Assembly: GCA_026400815.1 (NCBI GenBank)
Contig: JAPLOI010000073.1
Location: 1 to 64,000 of the forward strand
Direction of reading: 5' to 3'
Origin: Alphaproteobacteria bacterium
GTDB taxonomy: Bacteria > Pseudomonadota > Alphaproteobacteria > Acetobacterales > Acetobacteraceae
Length of the DNA stretch: 64,000 bases
This document shows, in pieces, positions 7,877 to 16,541 of the stretch; position 1 is the first letter of the stretch; the number at the start of each line of letters is the position of its first letter. The notes under the pieces were generated by a model. That model was not told where the DNA came from and made no database searches. It was given only the letters and a program-made list of their open reading frames with translations. The position numbers were made by a program, and so were the translations under genes.

Positions 7877-8796
7877 TGATGCCTTCGATTCCCGGGGCTG
7901 AGCCTCTGTTCAAGCGCCCCCTCTTTCAGCGATTGGTGCTGGTCGGCATCGGCCTGATCGGCAGTTCCGTGGCGCGCATCGCCATGGAAAAGCGCGAGAT
8001 CGCCACCGAGATCGTCGCCAATGCCCGCACCCAGGCCACGCTCGACCGCGTGATGCAGCTTGGCATCGCCGATCGCGTGGAACTCGATCCCGCCCGCGCC
8101 GTGGCCGGCGCCGATTGTGTCATGCTCTGCGCCCCCGTGGGCGCCTATGCCGCCCTGGCCGAGGCGATCGCACCCCATCTCGCGCCCGGCTGCATCGTGA
8201 CGGATGTCGGCTCCACCAAGCAGTCCGTCATCCGCGATGTCGGCCCGCTGATCCCCGCCGGCGTGCATTTCGTGCCGGCGCATCCTGTTGCGGGTACGGA
8301 ATACTCTGGGCCGGACGCCGGCTTCACCTCCCTGTTCCAGGGCCGCTGGTGCCTGCTCACCCCGCCGCCCGGCACCGATGAGGCCGCGGTGGAAAAGGTC
8401 TCCGAACTCTGGCGCCGCTGCGGCTCCATGGTGGAAAGCATGGAAGCCGGCCACCATGACCGCGTGCTGGCCATCGTCTCCCACCTGCCGCACCTCATCG
8501 CCTTCACCATCTGCAACACCGCCGAAGGCCTGGAAGACGAAAGCCGGCAGGAAGTGCTGAAATTCTCCGCCTCCGGCTTCCGGGATTTCACCCGCATCGC
8601 CGCCTCCGACCCCGTGATGTGGCGCGATATCTTCCTCAACAACCGCGAAGCGCTGCTGGAAATGCTCGCCCGCTTCATGGAAGACGCCCAGGCGATGGCC
8701 CGCGCCGTGCGCTGGGGTGATCCGTCGTTCATCGAGGACAGCATCGAGCGTGGGCGGAAGATCAGGCGGAGCTTGATTGAACTGAAGCAAGCGTAA
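7876..8796 (+). CDS. tyrC: prephenate / arogenate dehydrogenase
   Basis: 306 residues, TyrA/TyrC type. The NAD(P)-binding GIGLIG motif is at residues 24-29. The catalytic-region PAHPVAGTEYSGP follows near 135, and the all-helical dimerisation half has the HD/H..S.LPH motif (SHLPHLIAF). It oxidises and decarboxylates prephenate or arogenate on the way to tyrosine. Two tandem ATGs (7876 and 7879) overlap the hisC stop. No C-terminal ACT domain is present, so feedback control by tyrosine through ACT is not expected. It is the last gene of the operon, followed by a double-hairpin terminator. Confidence 0.9.
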   Translation: MMPSIPGAEPLFKRPLFQRLVLVGIGLIGSSVARIAMEKREIATEIVANARTQATLDRVMQLGIADRVELDPARAVAGADCVMLCAPVGAYAALAEAIAPHLAPGCIVTDVGSTKQSVIRDVGPLIPAGVHFVPAHPVAGTEYSGPDAGFTSLFQGRWCLLTPPPGTDEAAVEKVSELWRRCGSMVESMEAGHHDRVLAIVSHLPHLIAFTICNTAEGLEDESRQEVLKFSASGFRDFTRIAASDPVMWRDIFLNNREALLEMLARFMEDAQAMARAVRWGDPSFIEDSIERGRKIRRSLIELKQA

Positions 8797-8798
8797 GG

Positions 8799-8842
8799 CG
8801 AGGGGCGCTGCCCCTCGACCCCGCTGGGGCCTTAGGCCCCAG
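8799..8842. terminator. GC-rich double-hairpin repeat (bidirectional terminator), copy alpha
   Basis: Two perfect hairpins are joined by ACCCCG. The first has arms CGAGGGGC/GCCCCTCG (8799-8806 with 8810-8817) and the second CTGGGGCC/GGCCCCAG (8824-8831 with 8835-8842). The element fills the gap between the convergent tyrC and paaE genes. Near-identical and structure-equivalent copies lie at 21431-21474 and 21298-21340. Confidence 0.75.
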
Positions 8843-8846
8843 ACCC

Positions 8847-9899
8847 CTAGACTTGGTCGTAGTCGACGACCACATGCCCCGCGACGGGTCGGGCTTGGCA
8901 CGTCAGTACATAGCCGGCTGAAACCTCCCACGGCTCCAGGGAGAAGTTCACCGCCATCTCCACCGCGCCCTCGGTCACCCTGGCGCGGCAGGTGCTGCAC
9001 ATGCCGCCATGGCAGGACCACGGCAAATCCATCCCGGCCCGCAGCGCCGCATCCAGCACCGTCTCGCCCTCGGCCACCGGAACTTCGCGCCTGGCGCCAT
9101 CGTGGATGATCGTGGCCACCGCAACCCCCGGCGCATCCTGCGCCACCACCACCGTGCGCCTGGGCCCCGAGGGCGTGAACCGCTCCATCTGGATGCGATC
9201 CTCCGCGACGCCCAACGCCGCCAGCACCCCCGGCAACTCGTCCAGCATCGCCTCCGGCCCGCACAAAAAGGCTTGGTCGATCGCGGCCGCATCCACCAGC
9301 CCCGGCAGCAACGCCCGCAGCTTCGCCCCATCCAACCGCCCGTTCAGCGCCGGAACATCCTGCGCCTCGCGCGACAAGGTATGAACCACCGTCAGCCGAT
9401 CGAGATACCGGTCCTTCAAATCCTCCAACGCGCCGCGGAACAGCACCTGCGCCGTGCTGCGGCTGCCATACAGCAGGATGAACCGGCTGCCCGGCTCGCG
9501 CCCCAGCACGCTCTTCAGGATCGACAGGATCGGCGTGATGCCCGACCCCGCCGCCAGCCCCAGATACAGCCGTCCCCCGCCCCCCGGCGCATGCCCGAAC
9601 CGCCCCTCCGGCGGCATCACTTCCAGCACGTCGCCCACGCGCAGCGCCGCGTTGGCATGCGCCGAGAACACCCCGCCCGGCACATGCTTCACCGCCACCC
9701 GCAACTCGCCGTCATCGAGCCCCGCGCAAATGGAGTAAGCCCGCCGCACCTCCTCGCCCCCGACCATGGCGCGCAGCGTGAGGTACTGCCCCGGCCGGAA
9801 TGCAAAATCCTCGCGCAACGCCACGGGAATCTCGAACGCCAGCGACACCGCCTCGTCTGTCTCCTGCCGCCGGTCGGCGATGCGCAGTGCGTGGAACAT
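8847..9899 (-). CDS. paaE: 1,2-phenylacetyl-CoA epoxidase, reductase subunit PaaE
   Basis: 350 residues. The N-terminal two thirds are a ferredoxin-NADP reductase module, with the FAD-binding RAYSICAG motif and the NADP-binding GSGITPILS segment. The C-terminal domain is a plant-type 2Fe-2S ferredoxin with cysteines in SCHGGMCSTC (C-x4-C-x2-C) and LTCQARP. It carries electrons from NADPH to the di-iron oxygenase PaaA. ATG at 9899 overlaps the paaD stop by one base (TGATG). It is the last gene of the paaABCDE operon. Confidence 0.93.
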   Translation of the reverse strand: MFHALRIADRRQETDEAVSLAFEIPVALREDFAFRPGQYLTLRAMVGGEEVRRAYSICAGLDDGELRVAVKHVPGGVFSAHANAALRVGDVLEVMPPEGRFGHAPGGGGRLYLGLAAGSGITPILSILKSVLGREPGSRFILLYGSRSTAQVLFRGALEDLKDRYLDRLTVVHTLSREAQDVPALNGRLDGAKLRALLPGLVDAAAIDQAFLCGPEAMLDELPGVLAALGVAEDRIQMERFTPSGPRRTVVVAQDAPGVAVATIIHDGARREVPVAEGETVLDAALRAGMDLPWSCHGGMCSTCRARVTEGAVEMAVNFSLEPWEVSAGYVLTCQARPVAGHVVVDYDQV

Positions 9900-10375
9900 C
9901 AGTGGCACTTGAACGCGTCGAACGGCTCGCGGCACGCCTGGCACTGGCGCAAGGACTTGCACGCGGTGGAGCCGAACTCCGCCAGCAGCACCGTCTCCCC
10001 GCTGCCGCAGCGCGGGCACGAAACCGCCTCGTCCCCGAACAACGTCCGGCGCCCGGCCTTCCCCGGCGGGGCGATGCCGTATTCGCGCAGCTTCGCCCGC
10101 CCCGCGTCGCTCAGCCAATCCGTCGTCCAGGCCGGCGACAGCACCGTCACCACGCGGGCCGGCGCGATTCCTTCGCGTGCCAGCGCCGCCTCCACCTCCC
10201 AGGCGATTACCCCCATCGCCGGGCAGCCGGTGTAAGTGGGCGTGATCCGGACCTCCACGCCCGCATCGCCCTCCACCACCTCGCGCAGCACGCCGAGATC
10301 CTCGATGGTCAGCACCGGAATCTCCGGGTCCACCACCGCCGCCGCCGCCGCCCAGGCCCTCTCGCGCAGGCTCAC
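9899..10375 (-). CDS. paaD: 1,2-phenylacetyl-CoA epoxidase subunit PaaD
   Basis: 158 residues. An N-terminal MIP18/DUF59 domain (VVDPEIPVLTIEDLG, then TPTYTGCPAM) is followed by a cysteine-rich tail with CPRCGS and CKSLRQCQACREPFDAFKCH-like pairs. The tail could bind zinc or take part in Fe-S assembly of the reductase. PaaD is needed for a functional epoxidase and is thought to act in maturation. The GTG at 10375 overlaps the paaC stop by four bases (GTGA). Another GTG lies one codon upstream. Confidence 0.9.
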   Translation of the reverse strand: MSLRERAWAAAAAVVDPEIPVLTIEDLGVLREVVEGDAGVEVRITPTYTGCPAMGVIAWEVEAALAREGIAPARVVTVLSPAWTTDWLSDAGRAKLREYGIAPPGKAGRRTLFGDEAVSCPRCGSGETVLLAEFGSTACKSLRQCQACREPFDAFKCH

Positions 10376-11115
10376 CACTTCGCCCCCGGATGCGCCCGCG
10401 CGACGGACTGCATCACCGCCAGCATGTGGCCGAGATGCTCCGTGTGCCGCCCCGCGCGCCCGCCGCTTTGCATCCAGCATTCCGCCGGCCGCGAAAGCGT
10501 TGCTTCCGCCAGCACCGCATCCACCGTGCGGTTCCACGCCTCGCGCAATCCGGCCGGCTCCGGGCACACATCGGCGGCCACCAGCACCTCGTCCTCCGGC
10601 TCGAACATCTCACCGGTGTAGGGCCACAGCCGCTCCAGCGCTGCCTGCGCCCGGCGGTGCGATTCCTCCGTGCCATCACCCAGCCGGATTAGCCATTCCG
10701 CGGCATGGCGCAGGTGATACGCCGCCTCCTTCTCCGCCTTGGCCGCGATCGCCGCCAGGTCCCGGTCGCGCGAGCCCGCCGCCGCGCGCCAGAACGGGTC
10801 CATGAACGCCGCGTACAGGAACAGCCGCGCGATGGTCACCGCAAAATCCCCGTTCGGCAGCTCTAGCAGCAGCAGGTTGGTGTATTCGCGGTCGCCGCGC
10901 AGATAGGCCAGCGAATCCTCGTCCTCCCCCGCGCCCTTCTCGGCGGCCAGCGCATACAGCGCCCGCGCCTGGCCGATCAGGTCCAGCGCCAGGTTCGCCA
11001 GCGCCAGCTCCTTCTCCAGGCTGGGCGCATGGCCCGTCCATTCCGACAGCCGGTGGCCGAGCACCAGCGCATCATCGGCCCGCCGCAGCAGCAATCCCGA
11101 AAACCGGTCCGACAC
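10372..11115 (-). CDS. paaC: 1,2-phenylacetyl-CoA epoxidase structural subunit PaaC
   Basis: 247 residues, ferritin-like helical protein. It has the PaaC pattern LANLALDLIGQARALYALAAE, DREYTNLLLLELPNGDFA and a helix with HLRHAAEW. PaaC forms a structural heterodimer with PaaA in the epoxidase that attacks the aromatic ring of phenylacetyl-CoA. GTG at 11115 was chosen because it sits just past the paaB stop (one base between) and homology begins there. The longer ATG frame would run into paaB. Confidence 0.9.
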   Translation of the reverse strand: MSDRFSGLLLRRADDALVLGHRLSEWTGHAPSLEKELALANLALDLIGQARALYALAAEKGAGEDEDSLAYLRGDREYTNLLLLELPNGDFAVTIARLFLYAAFMDPFWRAAAGSRDRDLAAIAAKAEKEAAYHLRHAAEWLIRLGDGTEESHRRAQAALERLWPYTGEMFEPEDEVLVAADVCPEPAGLREAWNRTVDAVLAEATLSRPAECWMQSGGRAGRHTEHLGHMLAVMQSVARAHPGAKW

Positions 11116-11116
11116 G

Positions 11117-11404
11117 TCACATATGCCCCACCTCGTCCGGCACCTCATAGAAGGTCGGGTGCCGGTAGATCTTCGAAGCGGCGGGCTCGAACAGCATCCC
11201 CTTCTCGGCGGGATCGCTGGCCGTGATCGCGGCGGACGGCACCACCCAGATCGACAACCCCTCGCCCCGCCGCGTGTACGTATCGCGCGCCGCCTGCAAC
11301 GCCATCACCGCATCGGCCGCGTGCACGGAGCCGACATGCCGGTGAGACAGCCCGGTGCGGCTGCGCAGGAACACCTCCCACAATGGGGTGCGTGCTTCGG
11401 TCAT
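11117..11404 (-). CDS. paaB: 1,2-phenylacetyl-CoA epoxidase subunit PaaB
   Basis: 95 residues, normal PaaB length, with the family opening [20 protein letters not shown] and the [12 protein letters not shown] core. PaaB is a small subunit that bridges the PaaAC units. Its ATG overlaps the paaA stop by four bases. It lies in order between paaA and paaC. Confidence 0.93.
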   Translation of the reverse strand: MTEARTPLWEVFLRSRTGLSHRHVGSVHAADAVMALQAARDTYTRRGEGLSIWVVPSAAITASDPAEKGMLFEPAASKIYRHPTFYEVPDEVGHM

Positions 11405-12372
11405 GCCGCCTTCCTCCGCCGCTTGGCTGCGAAGGCCAAGGCCGCCTCCCGCACCCAGGCACCCTCTTCATGCGCCTGCTTGCGCGCCGCCAGCCGCTCC
11501 CGGTTCAACGGCCCGTCCCCGGCCACCACGCGCTTGAACTCATCCCAGTCGATCGCCCCGAACCGCCAGTGCCCATCCTCCAGGCGTAATTCCGGGTCCG
11601 GAAAGGTCAGCCCGAGATGCAGCCCCTGCGGCACCGTGGCATCGACGAATTTCTGCCGCAGATCGTCGTTGGTGAAGCGCTTGATCTTCCACTTCATGGA
11701 AGCGTCGGAATGCTGCGAAGCCGTGTCCGGCGGCCCGAACATCATCAGGCACGGCCACCACCAACGGTTCAGCGCATCCTGCGCCATCGCCTTCTGTTCC
11801 GGCGTGCCGCGGCACAGCATCAGCATGATCTCGTAGCCCTGGCGCTGGTGGAAACTCTCCTCCTTGCACACCCGGATCATGGCCCGCGCGTACGGCCCAT
11901 ACGAACACCGGCACAGCGGGATCTGGTTCATGATCGCCGCGCCATCCACCAGCCACCCGATGGCGCCGATATCGGCCCAGCTCAGCGTCGGATAGTTGAA
12001 GATGGAGGAATACTTCGCCCGCCCGCTCAGCAGCTGCTCCACCAGCTCCTCGCGCGCCGTGCCCAAGGTCTCCGCGGCGGCATACAGGTACAGCCCGTGG
12101 CCGCCCTCATCCTGCACCTTGGCCAGCAGCGCCGCCTTGCGCCGCAGGCTTGGCGCGCGGGTGATCCAGTTGCCCTCCGGCAGCATGCCGACAATCTCGG
12201 AATGCGCGTGCTGGCTGATCTGCCGCGTCAGCGTGCGGCGATAGGCTTCCGGCATCCAGTCATTCGGCTCGATCTTCTCCTCGGCATCGATCCTGGCCTG
12301 GAACCGCGCCAAGGCGTCGGCGTCCTCTGCCGACGGCCCCGCATCCCGTGTGTTGAGCGCCTGCGAATACAC
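11401..12372 (-). CDS. paaA: 1,2-phenylacetyl-CoA epoxidase catalytic subunit PaaA
   Basis: 323 residues, the di-iron catalytic subunit. Iron-ligand motifs are visible as KVQDEGGHG (E-x2-H) and [11 protein letters not shown] (E-x2-H), with the [16 protein letters not shown] region typical of PaaA. It inserts one oxygen atom into phenylacetyl-CoA to give the ring-1,2-epoxide. The GTG at 12372 follows a GGGAGG ribosome site by seven bases and matches the family start (VYSQALNT). It is the first gene of paaABCDE. The ring-opening and beta-oxidation genes (paaG, paaZ, paaK) are not in the window. Confidence 0.95.
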   Translation of the reverse strand: MYSQALNTRDAGPSAEDADALARFQARIDAEEKIEPNDWMPEAYRRTLTRQISQHAHSEIVGMLPEGNWITRAPSLRRKAALLAKVQDEGGHGLYLYAAAETLGTAREELVEQLLSGRAKYSSIFNYPTLSWADIGAIGWLVDGAAIMNQIPLCRCSYGPYARAMIRVCKEESFHQRQGYEIMLMLCRGTPEQKAMAQDALNRWWWPCLMMFGPPDTASQHSDASMKWKIKRFTNDDLRQKFVDATVPQGLHLGLTFPDPELRLEDGHWRFGAIDWDEFKRVVAGDGPLNRERLAARKQAHEEGAWVREAALAFAAKRRRKAA

Positions 12373-12453
12373 GCCATTGCCTCCCGTTCTCGCCCGATCA
12401 TATCCCGTCGCCGCGCCCTGTGCCACGATAGGGTGACGGTCACGAGGAAACGC

Positions 12454-14094
12454 ATGTCCCGCCAAACCACCGGTGAAGCCACGGTCGAGGCCCTGCTCGC
12501 CCACGGGATCACCACGCTCTACGCCCTGCCCGGCGTGAACAACGATTTCCTGTTCGATGCCGTGGCGCAAAGCGGCAAGATGCGCCTGCTCCACCCCCGC
12601 CACGAACAGGCCGCCGGCTACATGGCCCTTGGTGCCGCCCTTGCCACCGGCCAGCCCCAGGCCTTCGCCGTGGTGCCCGGCCCCGGCCTACTCAACGCCG
12701 GCGCCGCCCTGCTCACCGCCTACGGCACCGGCGCCCCGGTGCTCGCCCTGGTCGGCCAGATCCCGTCCGACGCCATCGACCGCGCCTGGGGCCATTTGCA
12801 CGAAATCCCGGACCAGCTCGGCCTGCTGCGCCACATCACCAAGCACGCGGCGCGCATCCCCGGCCCCGCCGACGCCCCGCGCCTGATCGCCGAGGCCATC
12901 CGCGCCATCCTCTCCGGCCGCCGCCGCCCCGCCGCCCTGGAATGCGGCATCGACACCTGGGGCCGCCCCGGCATGGCCATGCCGGTGGCCCCGCTGCCCA
13001 TCGAGCGCCCCGCGGTCGACCCCGTCGCCATCGACCAGGCCGTCGCCCTGCTGGCCAAGGCCGAACGCCCCCTTATCCTCGCCGGCGGCGGCGCATTGGA
13101 TGCCGCCCCCGAGATACTCGCCCTGGCCGAACGCCTCGGCGCCCCCGTCGGCACCTACCGCCGCGGCCGCGGCGTGCTGCCCACCGCCCACCCCCTCGCC
13201 ACCTCGCTGCCCGTCACCCACCGCCTGTGGAAGGACGCCGACGTGGTGCTGGGCATCGGCACCCGCATGCACTTCGCCCAGTCCGGCTGGGGCACCGATG
13301 AGGCGATGAAGATCATCCGCCTGGACATCGACGCCGAGGAACACTTTCGCTTCCGCCGCCCCGACGTCGCCATCCACGCCGACGCCGCGGACGGCATCCG
13401 CGCCCTGTTGGCCGCCCTGCCCACCACGCCCTGCGCCCCGCGCGCGGAGATCGCCGCCCACCAGGCATGGTTCGCCGAACGCCTCGCCAGCCAGGAACCG
13501 CAGATGGGCTACCTCCGCGCCCTGCGTGAAGCCCTCCCGGAAGACGGCATCGTAGTGGAGGACGTGACCCAACTCGGCTTCATGGGCCGCCTCGCTTTCG
13601 AAGTTTCTGCCCCGCGCCGCTACATCTCCCCGGGCTATCAGGACAATCTCGGCTGGGCCTACGGCACCGCGCTCGGCGTGCAGGCCGCCCTGCCGGACCG
13701 CGCCGTGGTGGCGATCTGTGGCGATGGCGGCTTCATGTACCAGGCCCAGGAACTCGCCACCGCCATGCACCACCGGCTGCCCCTGGTCGTTGTGGTGTTC
13801 GATGACGGCGCCTTCGGCAACGTGAAGCGCATCCAGGCCGAGCGCTTCGGCAACCGTCAGATTGCGTCCGACCTCACCAACCCCGACTTCACCGCCTTCG
13901 CCAAAAGCTTCGGCATGAACACCTGGCGCGCCGACACGCCCGAAGCCTTCGGTCCCGCCCTGCGCGAGGCCCTCTCGCGCCGCGAACCCGCCCTCATCCA
14001 CGCCCGCGTCGGCGAAATGCCCAGCCCGTGGGACATGCTCGCCCTCCCCCGCGTCCGCGGCTTCCACGAAGCCTGGCGCCCCAATCTCCCCTGA
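12454..14094 (+). CDS. ThDP-dependent enzyme, acetolactate synthase/benzoylformate decarboxylase-like
   Basis: 546 residues with the three-domain thiamine-diphosphate enzyme layout. The cofactor-activating Glu51 lies in [12 protein letters not shown], a central domain follows at about 190-320, and the C-terminal [13 protein letters not shown]...FDDGAFGN motif binds ThDP and magnesium. The last part has Asp-Asp where Asn is more common. The substrate is not clear from sequence. The enzyme could decarboxylate or ligate a 2-keto acid. GAGG precedes the ATG by about six bases. The gene is divergent from paaA (81-base gap) and is followed after 14 bases by a RidA gene, probably in one transcript. 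Confidence 0.8.
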   Translation: MSRQTTGEATVEALLAHGITTLYALPGVNNDFLFDAVAQSGKMRLLHPRHEQAAGYMALGAALATGQPQAFAVVPGPGLLNAGAALLTAYGTGAPVLALVGQIPSDAIDRAWGHLHEIPDQLGLLRHITKHAARIPGPADAPRLIAEAIRAILSGRRRPAALECGIDTWGRPGMAMPVAPLPIERPAVDPVAIDQAVALLAKAERPLILAGGGALDAAPEILALAERLGAPVGTYRRGRGVLPTAHPLATSLPVTHRLWKDADVVLGIGTRMHFAQSGWGTDEAMKIIRLDIDAEEHFRFRRPDVAIHADAADGIRALLAALPTTPCAPRAEIAAHQAWFAERLASQEPQMGYLRALREALPEDGIVVEDVTQLGFMGRLAFEVSAPRRYISPGYQDNLGWAYGTALGVQAALPDRAVVAICGDGGFMYQAQELATAMHHRLPLVVVVFDDGAFGNVKRIQAERFGNRQIASDLTNPDFTAFAKSFGMNTWRADTPEAFGPALREALSRREPALIHARVGEMPSPWDMLALPRVRGFHEAWRPNLP

Positions 14095-14108
14095 AGAGGA
14101 CACCCACC

Positions 14109-14492
14109 ATGCAAATCCGCCTCAGCAATGCGCCGGACGCCCCCGCCCCGGTCGGCCAATACACCCACGCCGTGGAAGTCACCGGCGCCGCCCGCACCGT
14201 CTACATCAGCGGCCAGGTCGGCGCGGCGCTCGACGGCTCCGTCCCGGAAGACGCCACCGAACAGGGCCGCAACGTCTGGAAGAACATCACCGCCCAGCTG
14301 AAGGCCGTGGGCATGACGCTGGACAACATCGTCAAGATCACCACCATCGCCACCAGCCTCGACCATCTCCCCGCCGTCCGCACCTCGCGCAGCGAAGCCA
14401 TGGGCGACCGCAAGCCCGCCAGCACCCTCATCATCGGCGGCCTCGTCAGCCCCGCGCTGAAGATCGAGGTCGAAGTCATCGCCGTCGCTTGA
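14109..14492 (+). CDS. RidA family protein
   Basis: 127 residues, YjgF/YER057c/UK114 family. The fold motifs are GQYTHAVEV, TVYISGQVG near residues 31-39, and the C-terminal ALKIEVEVIAVA strand carrying the conserved glutamate. RidA proteins hydrolyse reactive enamine/imine intermediates such as 2-aminoacrylate, and some relatives have other substrates. A GAAGAGG ribosome site precedes the ATG. The conserved substrate-binding Arg of true RidA (in the R.C.V motif) is not obvious, so the substrate may be different. It probably forms an operon with the ThDP enzyme. Confidence 0.8.
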   Translation: MQIRLSNAPDAPAPVGQYTHAVEVTGAARTVYISGQVGAALDGSVPEDATEQGRNVWKNITAQLKAVGMTLDNIVKITTIATSLDHLPAVRTSRSEAMGDRKPASTLIIGGLVSPALKIEVEVIAVA

Positions 14493-14508
14493 TCCTCGCC
14501 GGACCGGT

Positions 14509-14528
14509 GCCCGCATCTCGATGCGGGC
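14509..14528. repeat. REP palindrome, copy 1
   Basis: GCCCGCATCTCGATGCGGGC, a 9-base perfect stem with a two-base centre, sits in the gap between the RidA gene and a small membrane protein gene. It is the same family as the REPs at 15883, 16470 and 16506 around the REP-associated transposase. The centre differs (TC against TT or AA). Confidence 0.8.
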
Positions 14529-14546
14529 TACCACCGCGCCCCAAAC

Positions 14547-14888
14547 GTGCCTCTCCCCCCAACGCTACTATCCGCAACGCGCATTGTCCTTGTGGGGCTT
14601 GGCGCGCTGATTGCTGCATTTGTGGCTGGCTACGTCTTTCTGGAATCCGGCTCGGGCCTCCTCTCCGGCAACACCATGCGGGACATCGTCAGGACGCGGG
14701 TTTTCGGAACCACGCTCTACGGCAAAGCCTGCAACGAAGCGTCCTATCGGATCGAGATACCGCCGTATCGGCCCACCAGCCGCGCCACCGAGGTGATGCT
14801 GCATCCGGTGCCGGGGCGCGAACATGACTGTCCCGCCTTCACCATGATCGTCGACAGAACGTCTGGCGAACTCTGGCGGATCGACTGA
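14547..14888 (+). CDS. small membrane-anchored hypothetical protein
   Basis: 113 residues from a GTG start. One hydrophobic segment lies at about residues 12-32 (RIVLVGLGALIAAFVAGYVF). The following soluble part has two cysteines (KACNEASY near 62 and HDCPAF near 94) that could form a disulfide outside the membrane. No family was recognised. The stop overlaps a possible ATG of the next gene (TGATG at 14886), which hints at co-translation with the beta-propeller protein. Codon use is less GC-biased than in the neighbours. Confidence 0.5.
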   Translation: MPLPPTLLSATRIVLVGLGALIAAFVAGYVFLESGSGLLSGNTMRDIVRTRVFGTTLYGKACNEASYRIEIPPYRPTSRATEVMLHPVPGREHDCPAFTMIVDRTSGELWRID

Positions 14889-14929
14889 TGATCCGTTCCC
14901 CCACACACCAACCGCCGTCTGGAACCAGC

Positions 14930-15883
14930 ATGAGCCTCATCGACGATTTCCTCTTCGAGCCCATCGAAGCCTGGGAGCAACTCCCCGCCGACATCGTGCT
15001 GGGCGACGTCGCCGGCATCGCCGTCGATTCGAAGGATCGCATCTATCTCTTCAACCGCGGCGCCCACCCCGTGGTGGTGATGAACCGCGACGGCGGCTTC
15101 CTCCACGCCTGGGGCCAGGGCGTGTTCACCAATCCGCACGGCGCCAGCATCGGCCCGGATGACAGCCTCTACCTCACCGACAACGGCGACCACACCGTTC
15201 GCAAGTTCACCCCCGAGGGCAAACTGCTGCTTGAGATCGGCGTGCCCGGCCAGCCCTCACCCTCCATGAGCAACGTGCCCTTCTGCCGCTGCACCCACAC
15301 CGCCCTCTCCCCCACCGGCGACATCTACGTCTCCGACGGCTACGGCAATGCCTGCGTCCACAAATTCTCGCCCGACGGCAAGCTGCTCAAGACCTGGGGC
15401 AAGCCCGGCACCCGCGAAGGCGAGTTCAACCTGCCGCACAACATCTGCTGCGACGCCGATGGCTTCGTTTACGTCGCTGACCGCGAAAACCACCGCGTCC
15501 AGGTCTTCGACGCCGACGGCACCTACCTCCGCCAGATCAACAACCTGCACCGCCCCTGCGGCCTCTGCATCACCGGCGGCCCCAAGCCCCATGTGCTGGT
15601 CGGCGAGCTCGGCCCCTACATGGCCGTCAACCACGCCACGCCCAATCTCGGCCCGCGCGTGATGATCCTCGACAACGACGGCAAACTGATCAACCGCCTC
15701 GGTACCGAAAAGCCGGGCACCACCCCCGGCGCCTTCGTCGCCCCCCACAGCGTGGCGCTGGACTCGCAAGGCGACCTTTACGTGGGCGAAGTGATCGCCA
15801 ATGACTGGGCCGCCGTGTTCCCAGGCACGCCGCGGCCGGAGACGCTGCGCCGGATGCAGAAGTTCAAGCGTATCAAATCGTAG
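14930..15883 (+). CDS. NHL-repeat beta-propeller protein (PAL-like)
   Basis: About 317 residues built of repeated blades such as GIAVDSKDRIYLFNRGAHPV, GASIGPDDSLYLTDNGDHTV and NICCDADGFVYVADRENHRV. This is the six-bladed NHL/SMP-30-like propeller related to the lyase half of peptidylglycine amidating enzymes. No signal peptide is seen, so it is probably cytoplasmic. The function cannot be named. The ATG at 14930 was chosen because propeller sequence follows soon after. A start at 14888, overlapping the previous stop by one base, would add 14 residues. The stop codon shares its last base with a REP palindrome. Confidence 0.75.
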   Translation: MSLIDDFLFEPIEAWEQLPADIVLGDVAGIAVDSKDRIYLFNRGAHPVVVMNRDGGFLHAWGQGVFTNPHGASIGPDDSLYLTDNGDHTVRKFTPEGKLLLEIGVPGQPSPSMSNVPFCRCTHTALSPTGDIYVSDGYGNACVHKFSPDGKLLKTWGKPGTREGEFNLPHNICCDADGFVYVADRENHRVQVFDADGTYLRQINNLHRPCGLCITGGPKPHVLVGELGPYMAVNHATPNLGPRVMILDNDGKLINRLGTEKPGTTPGAFVAPHSVALDSQGDLYVGEVIANDWAAVFPGTPRPETLRRMQKFKRIKS

Positions 15884-15902
15884 CCCGCATCTTGATGCGG
15901 GC
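15883..15902. repeat. REP palindrome, copy 2
   Basis: GCCCGCATCTTGATGCGGGC begins on the last base of the TAG stop of the propeller gene and lies 24 bases upstream of the REP-associated transposase start. Confidence 0.85.
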
Positions 15903-15926
15903 CTTGCTCCAAGCGCTGCCAGAACC

Positions 15927-16463
15927 ATGGTCCGCTACCGCCGAAACCTGATCCCTGGCGCCACCTACTTCTTCACCGTCGCCCTGCAAGACCGTAGGGC
16001 GACGACCTTGGTCGATCACGTCGATCTCCTGCGTTCATCCTTTGCCGAGGTCCGGTCGGCGCAGCCGTTCCGGATCGAGGCGCTCGTCGTGCTTCCTGAG
16101 CACCTGCATGCCCTCATCACGATGCCGCCCGGTGATTCCGACTATCCGCGCCTGTGGCGACGGTTGAAAGGACACTTCACGCAGTACGTGGCAGCATCTG
16201 GCGTTCCTGTGCCACGCTTTGGAGACGGCCGGTATGCGCTATGGCAGCGGCGCTATTGGGAACACACCATCCGCGATGCCAAGGATTTCGAACGCCACGT
16301 GGACTACATCCACTTCAACCCTGTGAAACACGGTTGGGTCCGGTCAGTGGCGGATTGGCCGCACTCGTCGTTCCACCGCTTCGTTCGCGAATGCGTGCTG
16401 CCCCAGGACTGGGGCGGCACCATGCCGCATTCCACCGGCGCTTTCGGGGAACCCAGCGCATAG
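15927..16463 (+). CDS. REP-associated tyrosine transposase (RAYT)
   Basis: 178 residues of the IS200/IS605-like Y1 transposase group. The HUH motif is HLH at 59-61 (LPEHLHALITMP). The catalytic tyrosine is probably Tyr127 in HVDYIHFNPVKHG, and the WEHTIRDAKDF motif precedes it. The ATG at 15927 starts the conserved MVRYRRN...TYFFTVAL opening. Longer in-frame starts reach back into the propeller gene. RAYTs nick and join single-stranded REP DNA and are thought to have spread REP sequences. This one has a REP on its left and two on its right, in opposite and same orientation, so it may be a complete REP unit (REPtron). Confidence 0.9.
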   Translation: MVRYRRNLIPGATYFFTVALQDRRATTLVDHVDLLRSSFAEVRSAQPFRIEALVVLPEHLHALITMPPGDSDYPRLWRRLKGHFTQYVAASGVPVPRFGDGRYALWQRRYWEHTIRDAKDFERHVDYIHFNPVKHGWVRSVADWPHSSFHRFVRECVLPQDWGGTMPHSTGAFGEPSA

Positions 16464-16469
16464 CCCAAG

Positions 16470-16489
16470 GCCCGCATCAAGATGCGGGC
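16470..16489. repeat. REP palindrome, copy 3
   Basis: GCCCGCATCAAGATGCGGGC, the reverse complement of the copy at 15883, starts seven bases after the transposase stop. Confidence 0.85.
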
Positions 16490-16505
16490 TACAACCCGCG
16501 CAGTA

Positions 16506-16525
16506 GCCCGCATCTTGATGCGGGC
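16506..16525. repeat. REP palindrome, copy 4
   Basis: GCCCGCATCTTGATGCGGGC, preceded by GTA as in copy 2. Together with copy 3 it makes an inverted REP pair separated by 16 bases, a common arrangement for REP elements beside their transposase. Confidence 0.85.
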
Positions 16526-16541
16526 GGCTACCCCAACCTAC

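Noticed and set aside
8847-12372. Claim of a complete phenylacetate degradation cluster
   Set aside because: Only the epoxidase genes paaABCDE are present. Ligase, isomerase, ring-opening and beta-oxidation genes are not in the window.
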